This document shows positions 17,450 through 27,087 of a DNA stretch of 64,000 nt, in pieces (within the stretch, counting starts at the first letter, position 1; every line of letters begins with the position of its first letter). The stretch lies in contig CBDHDJ010000002.1 in NCBI GenBank assembly GCA_965261645.1, positions 744,001 to 808,000 on the forward strand. Direction: 5' to 3'. The position numbers were made by a program, and so were the translations under genes. Source of the DNA: CBDHDJ01 sp965261645. Its GTDB lineage: Bacteria > Pseudomonadota > Alphaproteobacteria > SHVV01. Under the pieces are notes generated by a model. That model saw nothing but the letters and a program-made list of their open reading frames with translations. It searched no databases and was not told the origin of the DNA.

Positions 17450-18364
17450 TCAGGCTGCGAGCGCCTGGGCGGCGCCGGCGATCTTGCCGCTCCCTTCCTT
17501 GGTCAATTCATCCACGATCTTGACGAAATTAGGGTGCTCGAGGCCCGAGACCAGGAAGGTCCAGCGGTAGGCGCGGCGCTGGTGGGTGCGGACCTCCTCC
17601 TTGTCGTCCTCCGACAAGGTGCGCCCGATGGCCTTCTCCACGGCCTCGATGTCCATCTCGACCTGCTGGCCGAGCAGGCCGTCCACAGCGGTGCCGAGCT
17701 CGAGCAACTCATCGACGGCCCGTTCGCGGTCCTCATCCGAGGTTTTGCTCGCGACCTCGTCGATCAGCACCGAATCGGCCTTGGCGTGCTGCGCCTCGTC
17801 GATCTAGTGATACTTGAGGATGTCGCGGAACAGCCCATCGAGGTCATCGTCGTCGCGCACGTGCTCGACATAGTGGGCCTGCGTGAACCATTCGATGAGA
17901 GTGGTCAGCAACAGCGCTGCCAGCGGCGATTTGCCGAGCACCACCTCGGCCACGTCCTCACGGCCCGGGATGACGCCGCAGGCCACCCCTAAACCATCCC
18001 CGATCTGGCGCATGGCACGCTCCAGCATGGCTTGGTGCTTGATCTCCTCCTCGGCGAAGCGCAGAAGGCAGCGCAGCCGCGTCTCGTCGCCATAGACGTC
18101 GCCGCGCGCGTGATCCAGCACCATCGGCACGATAAACCCCTCGACGAAAGCGAAGATGTGGCAATAGCTGTTGCCGCGGATCTGGTTGAGCTTGCGCTTC
18201 TCCTCGTCGCCGAGGCACGAGAGTTCGTTCACGCCGGCGATCCGGTCGGGCAGGAAGCGTTTGGCGAAGTCGAAGTCCCGCCCCTGAAAACAATCATCCA
18301 CCGACCACGCGCTCTTGATCGAATTGTTCAGACAATCGGCATAGCTGTAACTGTGGTTGAGCAT
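17450..18364 (-). pseudogene. ferritin-like diiron protein interrupted by one in-frame amber codon
   Basis: Reads as one continuous 304-codon frame from ATG 18364 to 17450 except for a TAG at 17804-17806. The order of ligands fits a ferritin-like diiron fold: an Glu in FVEGF, an ExxH in EEEIKHQ, a Glu in EWFTQAHY and a second ExxH in DEAQHAK. The TAG sits between ILKYH and IDEAQHAK, where Trp (TGG) is the likely original, so a single G-to-A change explains it. Termination there would remove the second ExxH and leave a dead protein. No frameshift occurs on either side. Either a recent nonsense mutation or suppression/readthrough. Role of the intact family member unknown (oxygenase or iron storage-like). 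Confidence 0.75.
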
Positions 18365-18514
18365 GCTGTGGTCCCCCGTTATCGGTTCCGCCCCCCGCGT
18401 ACGGAGGATCGGCACAGCTTTGACGTGGGTCCGGTATCAAGCTCGTGCAAGCCCTCCAGGTTCGCACGTCGGGGCGCGCATTTTGACTCCCTTCTGCGGC
18501 TCGGGCCCGATCGT

Positions 18515-19705
18515 TCACCTTCGCCCGCCGGCGAGCAGGGCGGCCTCGGGCCGGGCGCGCAGCCGGCCCATCGCGACGACGCCGAGGAACGGGCCGATGG
18601 CGAGTGCGGCGAAGGCGTAGCGCCAGCCCAGCCCGTCCACCAGATAAGGCATCAGGTGGATCGTCACGAGTGTCAGGAGAAAGCCGACCGAGGTCTGCAC
18701 GGTCAGCATGGTACCGACGAGCTCGGGTTCGGAGAGCTCGCTCACGCTCGCCGAGAACTGGGCCGAATCGGCGATCACGGTGATCCCCCAGAGCAGGCAG
18801 ATCGCGCCCACAAGCCAGGGATTGGCGCCATAGAGGAAGCCGACGGCGATGGCGCAGGCGCCGCTCAGCGTCATCGCGCCCATGGTCAAGAGCGTGCGTC
18901 CCCGGCGATCGGCGATCCAGCCGCCGGCGATGCAGCCCGCGACGCCGCCGAGGCCCATCACGGCAAACATCACGAGCCGCGCGGCGGCGGCCGGATCGGC
19001 CGCCCCGCCGGCATTGAGCCGGAAGCTCGCATCGAGAAACACCCCGAGCCAAGCCCACATGGCGTAGAGCTCCCACATATGGCCGAGATAGCCGAAATTG
19101 GCGAGCCTCAGCGCCGGCGTGCGGAACGCCTTAAGGAGGTGACTGGGATCGAAGCTCGGCGATAAGGTGCGTCCCGGCCCGAGCTCGACGAAATTGATCA
19201 ACAGCGCTGCGAGGAGCGCAACCACCGAGCACGCCGCAACGGTAAAGCGCCAATCCACGCCGCCAAAGGCGTTGAACAGATGGGGCGAAGCCGAGCCCAG
19301 CGTCAGCGCGCCGACGAGGATCGCGACCATAAGGCCGAGATCGCCGCGCGCCCAGGTCGCGGCCATCTTCATGCCGACCGGATAGACGCCGGCCATGCAT
19401 AGACCGGTCACGAAACGCGCGAGGTAAACCAGCGGCGAGGGCGGTGGCGCGACGAGGATGAGCGCGTTCGCCGCAGCCGCCACCAACGCGGAGACCATGA
19501 AGAACCGCCTGGGATCGAGCCGGTCGGCGAGCACTAGAACGGCGCTCGCCAGCGTGCCGACGACGAAACCGATCTGAACCGCGCTGGTGAACAGCGAGGT
19601 CTGTTCCGGTGAGAGATCGATCTCGGTCTTGAGCGAGGGCACCACGGCGGAAGCGGAAAACCACAGCGCCATCGCCGCCACCTCGCACACCGCCAGGAGC
19701 GACAA
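18515..19705 (-). CDS. MFS transporter
   Basis: About 396 aa from a TTG at 19705; no ATG is available upstream before an in-frame TAG, so the true start is uncertain. It has twelve predicted helices with the family motif visible as LADRLDPRRFF (loop 2-3) and its repeat IADRRGRTLL (loop 8-9). The N-terminal CEVAAMALWFSASAVVP resembles the nitrate/cyanate-like MFS branch. It is divergent from the copper amine oxidase gene 107 bases away, which raises the possibility of amine or organic-acid transport; inferred from position only. Confidence 0.8.
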   Translation of the reverse strand: MSLLAVCEVAAMALWFSASAVVPSLKTEIDLSPEQTSLFTSAVQIGFVVGTLASAVLVLADRLDPRRFFMVSALVAAAANALILVAPPPSPLVYLARFVTGLCMAGVYPVGMKMAATWARGDLGLMVAILVGALTLGSASPHLFNAFGGVDWRFTVAACSVVALLAALLINFVELGPGRTLSPSFDPSHLLKAFRTPALRLANFGYLGHMWELYAMWAWLGVFLDASFRLNAGGAADPAAAARLVMFAVMGLGGVAGCIAGGWIADRRGRTLLTMGAMTLSGACAIAVGFLYGANPWLVGAICLLWGITVIADSAQFSASVSELSEPELVGTMLTVQTSVGFLLTLVTIHLMPYLVDGLGWRYAFAALAIGPFLGVVAMGRLRARPEAALLAGGRR

Positions 19706-19812
19706 GGCGCGGAACTTGGCCGCACACTATAGCGGGATCAGCGCGCGTTGCCGCGGGCCGTGCTCAAGCGCTATCATGGCCGAAAAAGCCCCCCAACCAT
19801 GCGGAGGTCTCA

Positions 19813-21738
19813 ATGACCACGATGGCGGAATCCATGACGACGGCGGCGGCGCAAGCCACGACCGCTCACCCCCTCGATCCGTTGACGCCCGACGAGATTC
19901 GCGAGACCGTCCGCCTGCTCAAGGCAGCCGGCCATGTCGGCGCGCGCACGCGCTTCCAGACCATCGCGCTGAAGGAGCCCGACAAGGCGCTGGTGCGGTC
20001 CTACAAGGCAGGCGATGCGGTGCCGCGCGAAGCCTTCATCTGCGCCTTCGATGGCGCGACCGCCAAGACCTACGAGGCCATCGTCTCGCTGTCTGCGGGC
20101 GAGGTCACGAGCTGGACCCACATTCCCGGGGTCCAGCCGGGCGTCATGCTCGAGGAATTCCTCGAGTGCGAGGAGACGGTGAAGGCCGACGCGGGCTTTC
20201 GCGCGGCGTTGAAAAAACGCGGCATCACCGATGTCGACCTCGTCATGGTCGAGCCGTGGTCGGCGGGCCACTACGGCGTGCCGGAGGAGGAAGGCCAGCG
20301 GCTTTGTCACACCTTCTGCTGGCTCAAGACCAGCGAGCACGACAACGGCTATGTGCGGCCGATCGAGGGCCTGTGTCCGGTCGTCGATCTCAACGCGAAG
20401 AAGGTGATGCGCCTCGATGATCACGGCGCGCTGCCGCTGCCGCCCGAGGAGGGCAACTACAACCGCCACTTCATCAAGGACTACCGCACCGATTTGAAGC
20501 CCCTAGAGATCACCCAGCCCGAGGGGCCGAGTTTCACCGTCGAGGGCCAGAAAGTCACTTGGCAGAACTGGCATTTTCGCATCGGCTTCACGCCGCGCGA
20601 GGGCGTGGTGCTGCACGAGATCGGCTTCGAGGACCAGGGCCGGGTCAGGCCCATCATCTACCGCGCGTCCCTGGCCGAGATGGTGGTGCCCTACGGCGAT
20701 CCGTCAGGCGGGCATTACCGCAAGAACGCCTTCGACATCGGCGAGTACGGCATCGGCTCGCTGACCAATTCGCTGATGCTGGGCTGTGACTGCGTCGGCG
20801 TGGTCCACTATTTCGACGCCTGCTTGAGCAGCGCCGCCGGCGAGCCGGTCGAGATCAAGAACGCCATCTGCATGCACGAGGAGGACTACGGCATTCTGTG
20901 GAAGCACTGGGACTGGCGCACCGACGAGACCGAGGTCAGGCGCTCGCGCCGGCTCGTCGTCTCGTTCATCGTCACCGTCGGCAACTACGACTACGGCTAT
21001 TACTGGTATTTCTACCAGGACGGCACCATCCAGCTCGAATGCAAGCTTACCGGCATCATCAACATGGCCGCGGCGGCGCCGGGCGCCAAGCCCAAATACG
21101 GCACGCTGGTCGCGCCCCAGGTCGTCGGCCATATCCACCAGCACGTCTTCAACATACGCCTCGACATGTCCGTGGACGGCGACGAGAACTCGGTGCTTGA
21201 GGTCGACACGGTGGCCGAGAAGCTAGGCCCCAACAACCCCGCCGCCGGGGCCTTTTACGCCAAGGAGAAGGTGCTCAAGAGCGAGCTCAAGGCGCAGCGC
21301 ACCATCGATTTCGCCAAGGCGCGCAACTGGAAGATCGTCAATCCGAACAAGAAAAACCGCATGGGCGCGCCGGTCGGCTACCGCCTGATGCCGGGCACCA
21401 ACGCAGCTCCCTTCTCGCACCCTGATGCGAGCGTCGCCAAGCGCGCCCAATTCATGACCAAGCATCTCTGGGTCACGCCGTATAGGCCCGACGAGATGTA
21501 CCCCGCCGGGCGCTACATCAACCAGAGCGAAGGCGGCGAGGGGCTTGCGAAATGGACCCAGGCCGATCGTTCGGTCGAGAATACCGATATCGTGGTGTGG
21601 TACACGATGAACTACCACCACCTGCCCCGGCCCGAGGATTTCCCGATCCAGCCGGTGGCCTATGCGAGCTTCTCGCTGCATCCCTTCGGCTTTTTCGAGC
21701 GAAACCCGACCCTCGATGTGCCACCCGCATCGCATTAG
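19813..21738 (+). CDS. primary-amine oxidase (copper, topaquinone)
   Basis: 641-aa copper amine oxidase, oxidising primary amines to aldehydes with release of ammonia and peroxide. The topaquinone precursor is Tyr392 in GNYDYGYYW (consensus N-Y-D/E). Copper ligands are H440 and H442 in HIHQHVF and a later His in YHHLPRPEDF. The catalytic Asp region is DIGEYGIG. AGGTCTCA precedes the ATG. No signal peptide is seen, so it is predicted to be cytosolic, as in several bacterial family members. It is intact in spite of the IS-ridden neighbourhood starting 200 bases downstream. Confidence 0.95.
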   Translation: MTTMAESMTTAAAQATTAHPLDPLTPDEIRETVRLLKAAGHVGARTRFQTIALKEPDKALVRSYKAGDAVPREAFICAFDGATAKTYEAIVSLSAGEVTSWTHIPGVQPGVMLEEFLECEETVKADAGFRAALKKRGITDVDLVMVEPWSAGHYGVPEEEGQRLCHTFCWLKTSEHDNGYVRPIEGLCPVVDLNAKKVMRLDDHGALPLPPEEGNYNRHFIKDYRTDLKPLEITQPEGPSFTVEGQKVTWQNWHFRIGFTPREGVVLHEIGFEDQGRVRPIIYRASLAEMVVPYGDPSGGHYRKNAFDIGEYGIGSLTNSLMLGCDCVGVVHYFDACLSSAAGEPVEIKNAICMHEEDYGILWKHWDWRTDETEVRRSRRLVVSFIVTVGNYDYGYYWYFYQDGTIQLECKLTGIINMAAAAPGAKPKYGTLVAPQVVGHIHQHVFNIRLDMSVDGDENSVLEVDTVAEKLGPNNPAAGAFYAKEKVLKSELKAQRTIDFAKARNWKIVNPNKKNRMGAPVGYRLMPGTNAAPFSHPDASVAKRAQFMTKHLWVTPYRPDEMYPAGRYINQSEGGEGLAKWTQADRSVENTDIVVWYTMNYHHLPRPEDFPIQPVAYASFSLHPFGFFERNPTLDVPPASH

Positions 21739-21949
21739 GGGGCGGAATTTGGCCGTTCAGGCGGCGGGGAACGTTCGGCGCAGCCGTTGGGCGAGGCGGC
21801 GCACCTCACAGACGAAAACGACTATCAAGGTACATAATCGGATCGATCTCGAACGTAAGCAGTTTGTGAATTCTTACCAACCTGTTTTGAGATGGAAGGT
21901 TTGCGCGGACGATACGCCCTCGGTTACGCTGCTGGCATAGCGTGATTAA
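21739..21949. other. intergenic stretch, nothing recognised
   Basis: About 210 bases between the amine oxidase stop and the disrupted Rieske gene. No convincing ORF, terminator or promoter was seen. Confidence 0.5.
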
Positions 21950-22478
21950 GTGTTCCAACCGGGTGTCGAGGGAAGGAAACGACCAACATGGAAAGCCGCC
22001 CTGGGAGGGTCGATCAGGCCGATTTCACTCACGACGCGCGCACAGCTCTTGGGCGCTCGTCACGCGCCTGGATACAGTAATACCTCGCCAGAGATTTACC
22101 AGATGGAGATCGAAAAGATCTTCACCAAGGACTGGTTGTGCGTCGGGCGGGTTGAGGAGTTCCAGAATCCTGGCGACTATCGCGCGTTTCGCATCGCCGA
22201 GGAGCCGGTCCTCCTCTGTCGCGACACGAGCGGTACGCTCCACGGGTTCGCCAACGTGTGCCGTCATCGCGGCGTCGAAATCGCCACCGGCGAAGGCAAC
22301 CTCAAGAAATTCAATTGTCCCTACCATGCCTGGATGCACGATCTCGACGGACAGCTGATCTCGGCTCCGTTTAGCGACGAAACCGAAGGATTCGACTTCG
22401 ACAACTGCCGCCTGCACGAATTCAAACTCGACACCTGGGCGGGATGGATTTTCATCAATCTCGACCCGAACTGCATAA
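21950..22478 (+). pseudogene. Rieske oxygenase alpha subunit, 5' segment
   Basis: First piece of a ring-hydroxylating oxygenase alpha subunit, in frame from a GTG at 21950 (start uncertain). It contains KDWLCVGRVEEFQNPGDYR and the Rieske cluster site CRHRGVE...CPYHAW. The frame stops at the insertion of IS-A copy 1 after codons for NLDPNCI. The ATAA duplication and frame show it continues at 23923. It is a paralogue of the intact gene at 12133-13323. Confidence 0.9.
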
Positions 22479-23922
22479 CAGCCCGTTGATTAAGTGGCTT
22501 TTTCCGGCTCTCACTCCCAGATGAGGAATGCGGCGGCGAAAGCCGTCTGGCCGCTTTGCGAGCCCCCCCGTGCCACCAGCATGGCCCCGGTGGGCGTGAG
22601 CAGAACGAAAATACCGCCATATCCGCCCGCCACGGCCTCCCGCGGGGTGCCGGCGCCGATGAGCTGGCGCATCAGTAACGATAGATTGTGGCCGGCGACG
22701 TGGAGCAGGTATCGCTTGTGCACATTCTCTCGCCCGCGCAGCCAGGTTCGTCGCATGCCGCCACGATCGAGGTTGTGGGCAAAGCAGCGCTCGACGATCT
22801 CGGCGCGCAGCTTGAAGGCCTCGCGGGCGACCCCGGACTTGAGCCGCGCACGGTTATTGGTGACCGCGCGCCGCGCCGCCTCATCACCGTGCCAGCGCGA
22901 AAAGCCGGTCTGCTTGGGCGCCGCGATCCGGGTCTTCCAGGGACTGTCGTTCAGAGCCCTCAAGACCGCCCGTGAGTGATAACCTTTGTCGGCGACGCAT
23001 TCGGCCGGGTCCTCCGATGTCGGTGCCGCATCCACCGCCTCGAGGTTTGCCTCGGCCTTCGCCAGGGTCTTGGAAAGCGTCGTGGTGTCGCCCTCATCGG
23101 CCGGGTGCAGCTCGGCCGCCACCACCGCGCCGGTGTCCAGATCCACCGCGTGCTCGGGCTTGTAGGCCAGATGCGTCGTGCCGTCCTTCATCTTGGTGAT
23201 CTTGGCCTCGGGGTCGCTCTTCGAAACCCAATCCGTGTTGGAAAGCTTCTTGCCCTTGCGCTTCCGGTCCAGACGCGCCAGGTCCTCGGCCGTGGGTGTC
23301 TCGACCCCGCTTTCCCGGGCCAGGCGCTCCAGCATCTCCCGGTAGCCTTCGCCGTTGTCGCGCCGCACGATGTTCCGCAGCGCCGCGTTGGCCTCCATGG
23401 TCGAGGCATCGACGCCGATGCGCTCGCCCTTGATCAGCCCCGCCTCGGCGATCAGCACCAGAACCCAGTCGAAGACCGCCGCGTGGACTTCATGGGGCAG
23501 GCGCGTGCGGCTCCGTGACAGCCAGGAATGGTCCGGTACCCGATCACGGCTCCCCAGTCGCAGGAACGCCCGCAGCGAAAGCGAGTCCGAGCAGCGCCAC
23601 TCCAGACCGCGCTCGCTGTCGATGCCCTCAAAGTAGCCCACCAGGTGCATCCGGAAATAGCGCCCGGGCGGCACCGAGGGCGCGCCCATCCGGACCGCGT
23701 AATAAGGCCGGCAGCTCGCCTCGGAAAAGGCGTCGAAGCCGCCCTCGATCAGCACCGACTGCAAGCGGTCATAAAACACATGACCCGGAGAGCGCGGCAT
23801 CTCCGACCAGCTCACCATCAGGTCCCCCTGACCATCCTTCTGCCGTCCCATCGCCATCGGCAAATCCCCCTGCAAATCAGGGAACCAGAGAATCAGACGG
23901 CGCCGACTTAATCAACGGGCTG
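22479..23922 (-). mobile_element. IS-A copy 1 (1,444 bp)
   Basis: Full-length element with terminal repeats CAGCCCGTTGATTAAGT on both ends, flanked by the 4-bp target duplication ATAA. It lies in the Rieske gene. Family placement: DDE transposase with a DUF772-type N-terminus, IS5/IS1182-like. Confidence 0.95.
22511..23857 (-). CDS. transposase, IS-A copy 1
   Basis: 448 aa from ATG 23857, preceded by AGGGGGA; a TTG 18 bases upstream is the longest frame. Catalytic residues are likely the Asp in GERIGVDAST, the Asp in CVADKGYHS and the Glu in EIVERCFAHN. This copy differs from the others by FSEASCR where they read FAEASCR. It is intact and presumably active. Confidence 0.93.
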   Translation of the reverse strand: MAMGRQKDGQGDLMVSWSEMPRSPGHVFYDRLQSVLIEGGFDAFSEASCRPYYAVRMGAPSVPPGRYFRMHLVGYFEGIDSERGLEWRCSDSLSLRAFLRLGSRDRVPDHSWLSRSRTRLPHEVHAAVFDWVLVLIAEAGLIKGERIGVDASTMEANAALRNIVRRDNGEGYREMLERLARESGVETPTAEDLARLDRKRKGKKLSNTDWVSKSDPEAKITKMKDGTTHLAYKPEHAVDLDTGAVVAAELHPADEGDTTTLSKTLAKAEANLEAVDAAPTSEDPAECVADKGYHSRAVLRALNDSPWKTRIAAPKQTGFSRWHGDEAARRAVTNNRARLKSGVAREAFKLRAEIVERCFAHNLDRGGMRRTWLRGRENVHKRYLLHVAGHNLSLLMRQLIGAGTPREAVAGGYGGIFVLLTPTGAMLVARGGSQSGQTAFAAAFLIWE

Positions 23923-24007
23923 ATAAGCCTCGGCGATTATCTCGACGACGATGGCGTGCGCGAGATAGCTGAATTCCTGCACCAGGAAGAGACGCGATTG
24001 GCGTATA
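23923..24007 (+). pseudogene. Rieske oxygenase alpha subunit, middle segment
   Basis: 85-base host remnant between IS-A copy 1 and the IS630-type element. In the Rieske frame it reads ISLGDYLDDDGVREIAEFL and then HQEETRLAY, which joins directly to KFETEVDCNWK in the third segment once the IS630-type DNA is removed. Confidence 0.85.
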
Positions 24008-25169
24008 ATACCAACGGCACTAATTATTGACCTGAAATCGCCCAATCTCTCATTCCGATGGACATGATCGTCTCGGGCTGGTCGATTAGTTTGTTCCAGG
24101 CTTGGCAACCGGCCTCGATGATGGCGTCGTAATCTTCGAAGACGCGGTTAGAGAGCCAATTCTGGCGGAGGTATTGCCAGATGTTCTCGACCGGGTTCAG
24201 CTCGGGCGAGCGCGATGGCAGCAGGATGATGGTGAGGTTCTTGGGGACCTTGAGCTGGTCGGTGCTGTGCCACCCGGCGCGGTCCATCAGGACGACGCCA
24301 TGGGCCTTGGCGGCGACGTTGCAGCTGATCTCGTCGAGATGCATCTGCATGGCGGCTGTGTTGGCGAAGGGGAGCATGAGAGCGGCACCCTTGGCTCCCA
24401 TGGGACAGATTGCGCCAAAGAGGTAGGCGTTCGTGTAGCGCTGATCGGCGGGCAGGCGTGGCCTTGTTCCCTTCTTCGCCCAAATGCGCACACGCCCGTT
24501 CTTCTGTCCCAGCCTGGCCTCGTCTTGGAACCAGATCTCGACCCGCTTGGTCTTGGGCAGACCGGCTAGGTGGGCAGCGAGCGTGCGGGGGAAGTTTTTT
24601 TGAACGCCTCGATCACCCGCTGGTCCTGCTTGGGGTGCTGCGGCCGGGCGCTGATGTGGGAGAAGGACAGCGCGACGAGAAGGTCGGAGATCGCCCGCTC
24701 GCTATAGATCACGCCAAAGCGTTCTTCGATCACCCGTTTCAGGTCAACCCGCCGCCAGCGAACCACACCGTCAATCTTTGGATCGGGGCCCGTTTCGACG
24801 ATCACCGACAGTTCGCCCATCTGCTCGTCGGTCAAGAGCCGGGGGCGGCCCGCACCGGGACGGTTCTTCAAGCCGTCTGCCCCTTCATCGTTGAAGCGGT
24901 GCGCCCAGTCTCTCAGCGTCTGGCGATCCATGCCGCCGACCTTAGCGGCTTCCGCTCGGCTCATGCCGTCGTAAACCGCCGCCAAGGCCAAAAGCCGGCG
25001 AACTTGGCGGGGATCGCGACTGTGCTTGGCCAAACACCGGAGCTTAATGCTGTCGTAGTCGTCCCGAAGAGCAATGCATACTGACATGGCGAATCTCCTT
25101 CGCCAGCCTTGAATCACATCCAGCCCAAAAAGGGAATCCCTTGCGAGTCAGAATTTTGCGCCGTTGGTA
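24008..25169 (-). mobile_element. IS630-family element (type 1)
   Basis: About 1.16 kb with ends TACCAACGGCAC and (reverse) TACCAACGGCGC. It sits in a TATA of the Rieske gene, as expected of IS630-type elements that target TA; the exact boundary is ambiguous by a few bases because the target itself is TATA. Confidence 0.85.
24024..25087 (-). CDS. IS630-family transposase, two frames joined by a predicted -1 frameshift
   Basis: The first frame (25087 down to 24566) carries the helix-turn-helix region (MSRAEAAKVGGMDRQTLRDW). The second frame (ending 24024) carries the DDE core. A run of seven A residues on the coding strand (24595-24601) is the slippage site: a -1 shift there turns AFKKTSPARS into AFKKNFPRTLAAHLAGLPKT, restoring the family sequence. 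Catalytic residues are Asp in IWFQDEARL, Asp in VVLMDRAGWHS and Glu in ELNPVENIW. All are present, so the element looks functional. Confidence 0.85.
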
Positions 25170-25800
25170 TAAGTTCGAGACCGAGGTCGACTGTAACTGG
25201 AAGCTCGTCGCAGAGAACTTCATGGACATGTACCACACCGTGGTGATCCATTCCGATTCCTTCGCCAAGCACTTCCCGCTCGAAGGCCTCGACTACCGGC
25301 TCACCAAGCACGGCTGTCACGCCGAGTACCAAAGCCACACCATGGCGACCGACGGTATCTCGCAGTTCGGCCCGATGCCGTGGATGGACGCTTCCTGCGC
25401 ACCCTGGATGGAGGGCAAGGGCGTATCACGCAACGACGAGCATTTCGCCTTCACCGTGTACGTGCGACCGAACATGAGCGTCTTCGGCCGATTCGATCTG
25501 GCCCAACCCCTAATTTACTATCCGCTTGGTCCTGACCGGACGCGGATTTTCGCGTATACGCTCTTCCCCAAGCAGCACTTCGACCTGCCGGATTTCGAGC
25601 AGCGGCTCAAACCGTACAAGGAATTGATCGCGGCGGTAATCGAGGAAGACCGCGAGATGTTGGACTCGTTGCAGAAGGGGTTGCGGTCGCGATTCTTTGC
25701 ACCAGGACCGACGGTCGCTCTGGAAAAACCTATCCATCACTTGCTCAACAGGTATCTCGACCGGATATTCGGCGAAGCATCGAAAGCCGCTGCTGAATAA
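25168..25800 (+). pseudogene. Rieske oxygenase alpha subunit, 3' segment
   Basis: Carries the catalytic domain: FETEVDCNWKLVAENFMD and the iron-ligand stretch ENFMDMYHTVVIH, then the family C-terminus ending RYLDRIFGEASKAAAE. It has no frame defects of its own. Precise loss of the two IS elements upstream would restore one continuous oxygenase. Confidence 0.9.
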
Positions 25801-25852
25801 GCACCATCGACGACCGAACGCTCCCATCGCTGATCCAAAGCGAGGCGGATCG

Positions 25853-25924
25853 ATGATCGTCGATGTTCACGCTCCTACCGCGACCCGAGAACTCCTCGAT
25901 TGCCTATGCGATCAGCCCGGCTGA
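25853..25924 (+). pseudogene. 5' remnant of an amidohydrolase gene
   Basis: A 23-codon frame reading MIVDVHAPTATRELLDCLC. It resembles the metal-binding start of ACMSD-type amidohydrolases (M-I-V-D-V-H-x-H), but the second His is Pro and the frame stops at once. Probably a decayed neighbour of the Rieske gene. Low certainty because of its length. Confidence 0.4.
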
Positions 25925-26015
25925 ATGGCGCGTGGGATATTAGAATTTAGCTAAGGCATGGCCCTTTCCCGCACGCCGGGCCGGCCACCGCAGAGACCGG
26001 CCCCGAGGACGCGCC

Positions 26016-26900
26016 TTACACCATAGGGAGTTTGTTCATCCACTCGCGCATCTTGAGGATCCAGGGACCCGATTCGTGGCCCTGGTCGATGTTCGAATCG
26101 AAGTGGTCGAGATAGGGCCACATGTAGGTCTCGAGCACGCAGTTTTCCTTCGCCATCGCTGCGACGAACCGATCGGTCGTCCTCAGCACCTCGGGCACGT
26201 CGGTCTCGCCCCAGCTAACATGGAAGGGGATCTTGTTGCCCTTGACATGGTTGAGCGAGCTGAGATCGGCCGCGAGCTTGGTGTCTTCAATATCTTCAAA
26301 GGCCATCGGATAGGCGGTATCCATCCACTCGCCATCGCCCATCTGGCTGAAATCGAACTCGTAGACCCCACCCGAAGGCATACAGGCCTTGACGACGTTG
26401 TCCGGGCAGCCGCGCTCGACCAGCAGGTCCGGACGGAGCGCGAGATAGGACGAGAGGTGGCCGCCCGCCGAATGGCCGGCGATGAAGATGCGCTCGGGAT
26501 CGCCGCCATGCTGCTCGACCGTCTTGTAAACGTGCGCCAAGGCATCGGCAACATCGCCGATGATCTGAGGCATCTTGGCGTCGGGCGCGATGCGGTAGTC
26601 GAACGAGACGAAGACCGCGGGCGTCAGCGTGACCGCGGGCGCGATATAGCCCATCCATTCCTTGCAGCCGTTGCGCCAAGCCCCGCCATGCATGAAGCAC
26701 ATGACCGGCAGCCCGGTCAGGCTCTTGTCCTCGGGCATGTAGTAATCGACCTTGTGCCAGTAGCTCTCGCCGTAGGCCACATCGGTCACGCTGCGGGTGT
26801 CCCGATGGGCCTGGTAGGAGAGCGCGACGGCGCGCTCACGGTAGCGCGCGCTCTGCGGAAACAGCATTTCCGGCAATTCGGGCAGCTTTTCGAACGACAT
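26016..26900 (-). CDS. alpha/beta hydrolase, kynurenine formamidase-like
   Basis: 294-aa soluble hydrolase. The oxyanion-hole motif is MHGGAWRNG and the nucleophile elbow GHSAGGH. The catalytic Asp is probably in GETDVPEV and the His in YLDHFDS. It is in the BD-FAE/arylformamidase group that splits formamides or short esters. It sits next to the broken Rieske gene and an amidohydrolase remnant, so a catabolic cluster for an aromatic amine or amide is plausible, but not shown. Confidence 0.82.
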   Translation of the reverse strand: MSFEKLPELPEMLFPQSARYRERAVALSYQAHRDTRSVTDVAYGESYWHKVDYYMPEDKSLTGLPVMCFMHGGAWRNGCKEWMGYIAPAVTLTPAVFVSFDYRIAPDAKMPQIIGDVADALAHVYKTVEQHGGDPERIFIAGHSAGGHLSSYLALRPDLLVERGCPDNVVKACMPSGGVYEFDFSQMGDGEWMDTAYPMAFEDIEDTKLAADLSSLNHVKGNKIPFHVSWGETDVPEVLRTTDRFVAAMAKENCVLETYMWPYLDHFDSNIDQGHESGPWILKMREWMNKLPMV

Positions 26901-27087
26901 GGGCTTTTCCTCCGATGCGTGTGTTATCCGGGGAGCTTATCAAGAATGCCGGGGTCCACGCCACCGGTAGGGTTCGCCGGCGAGCGAGCGAGGCATTGTG
27001 CTTCGGCCATCTGGTCACGGGTGATCTTTTGAGCGACGATCTCGTAACCTTCTTAAGCGTTTTTGTATCAGGCTTACTGGAACCTTT

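Noticed and set aside
22976..23518. 180-codon antisense frame repeated in all six IS-A copies
   Set aside because: It is opposite the transposase and is repeated only because the IS is repeated. No ribosome site or domain.
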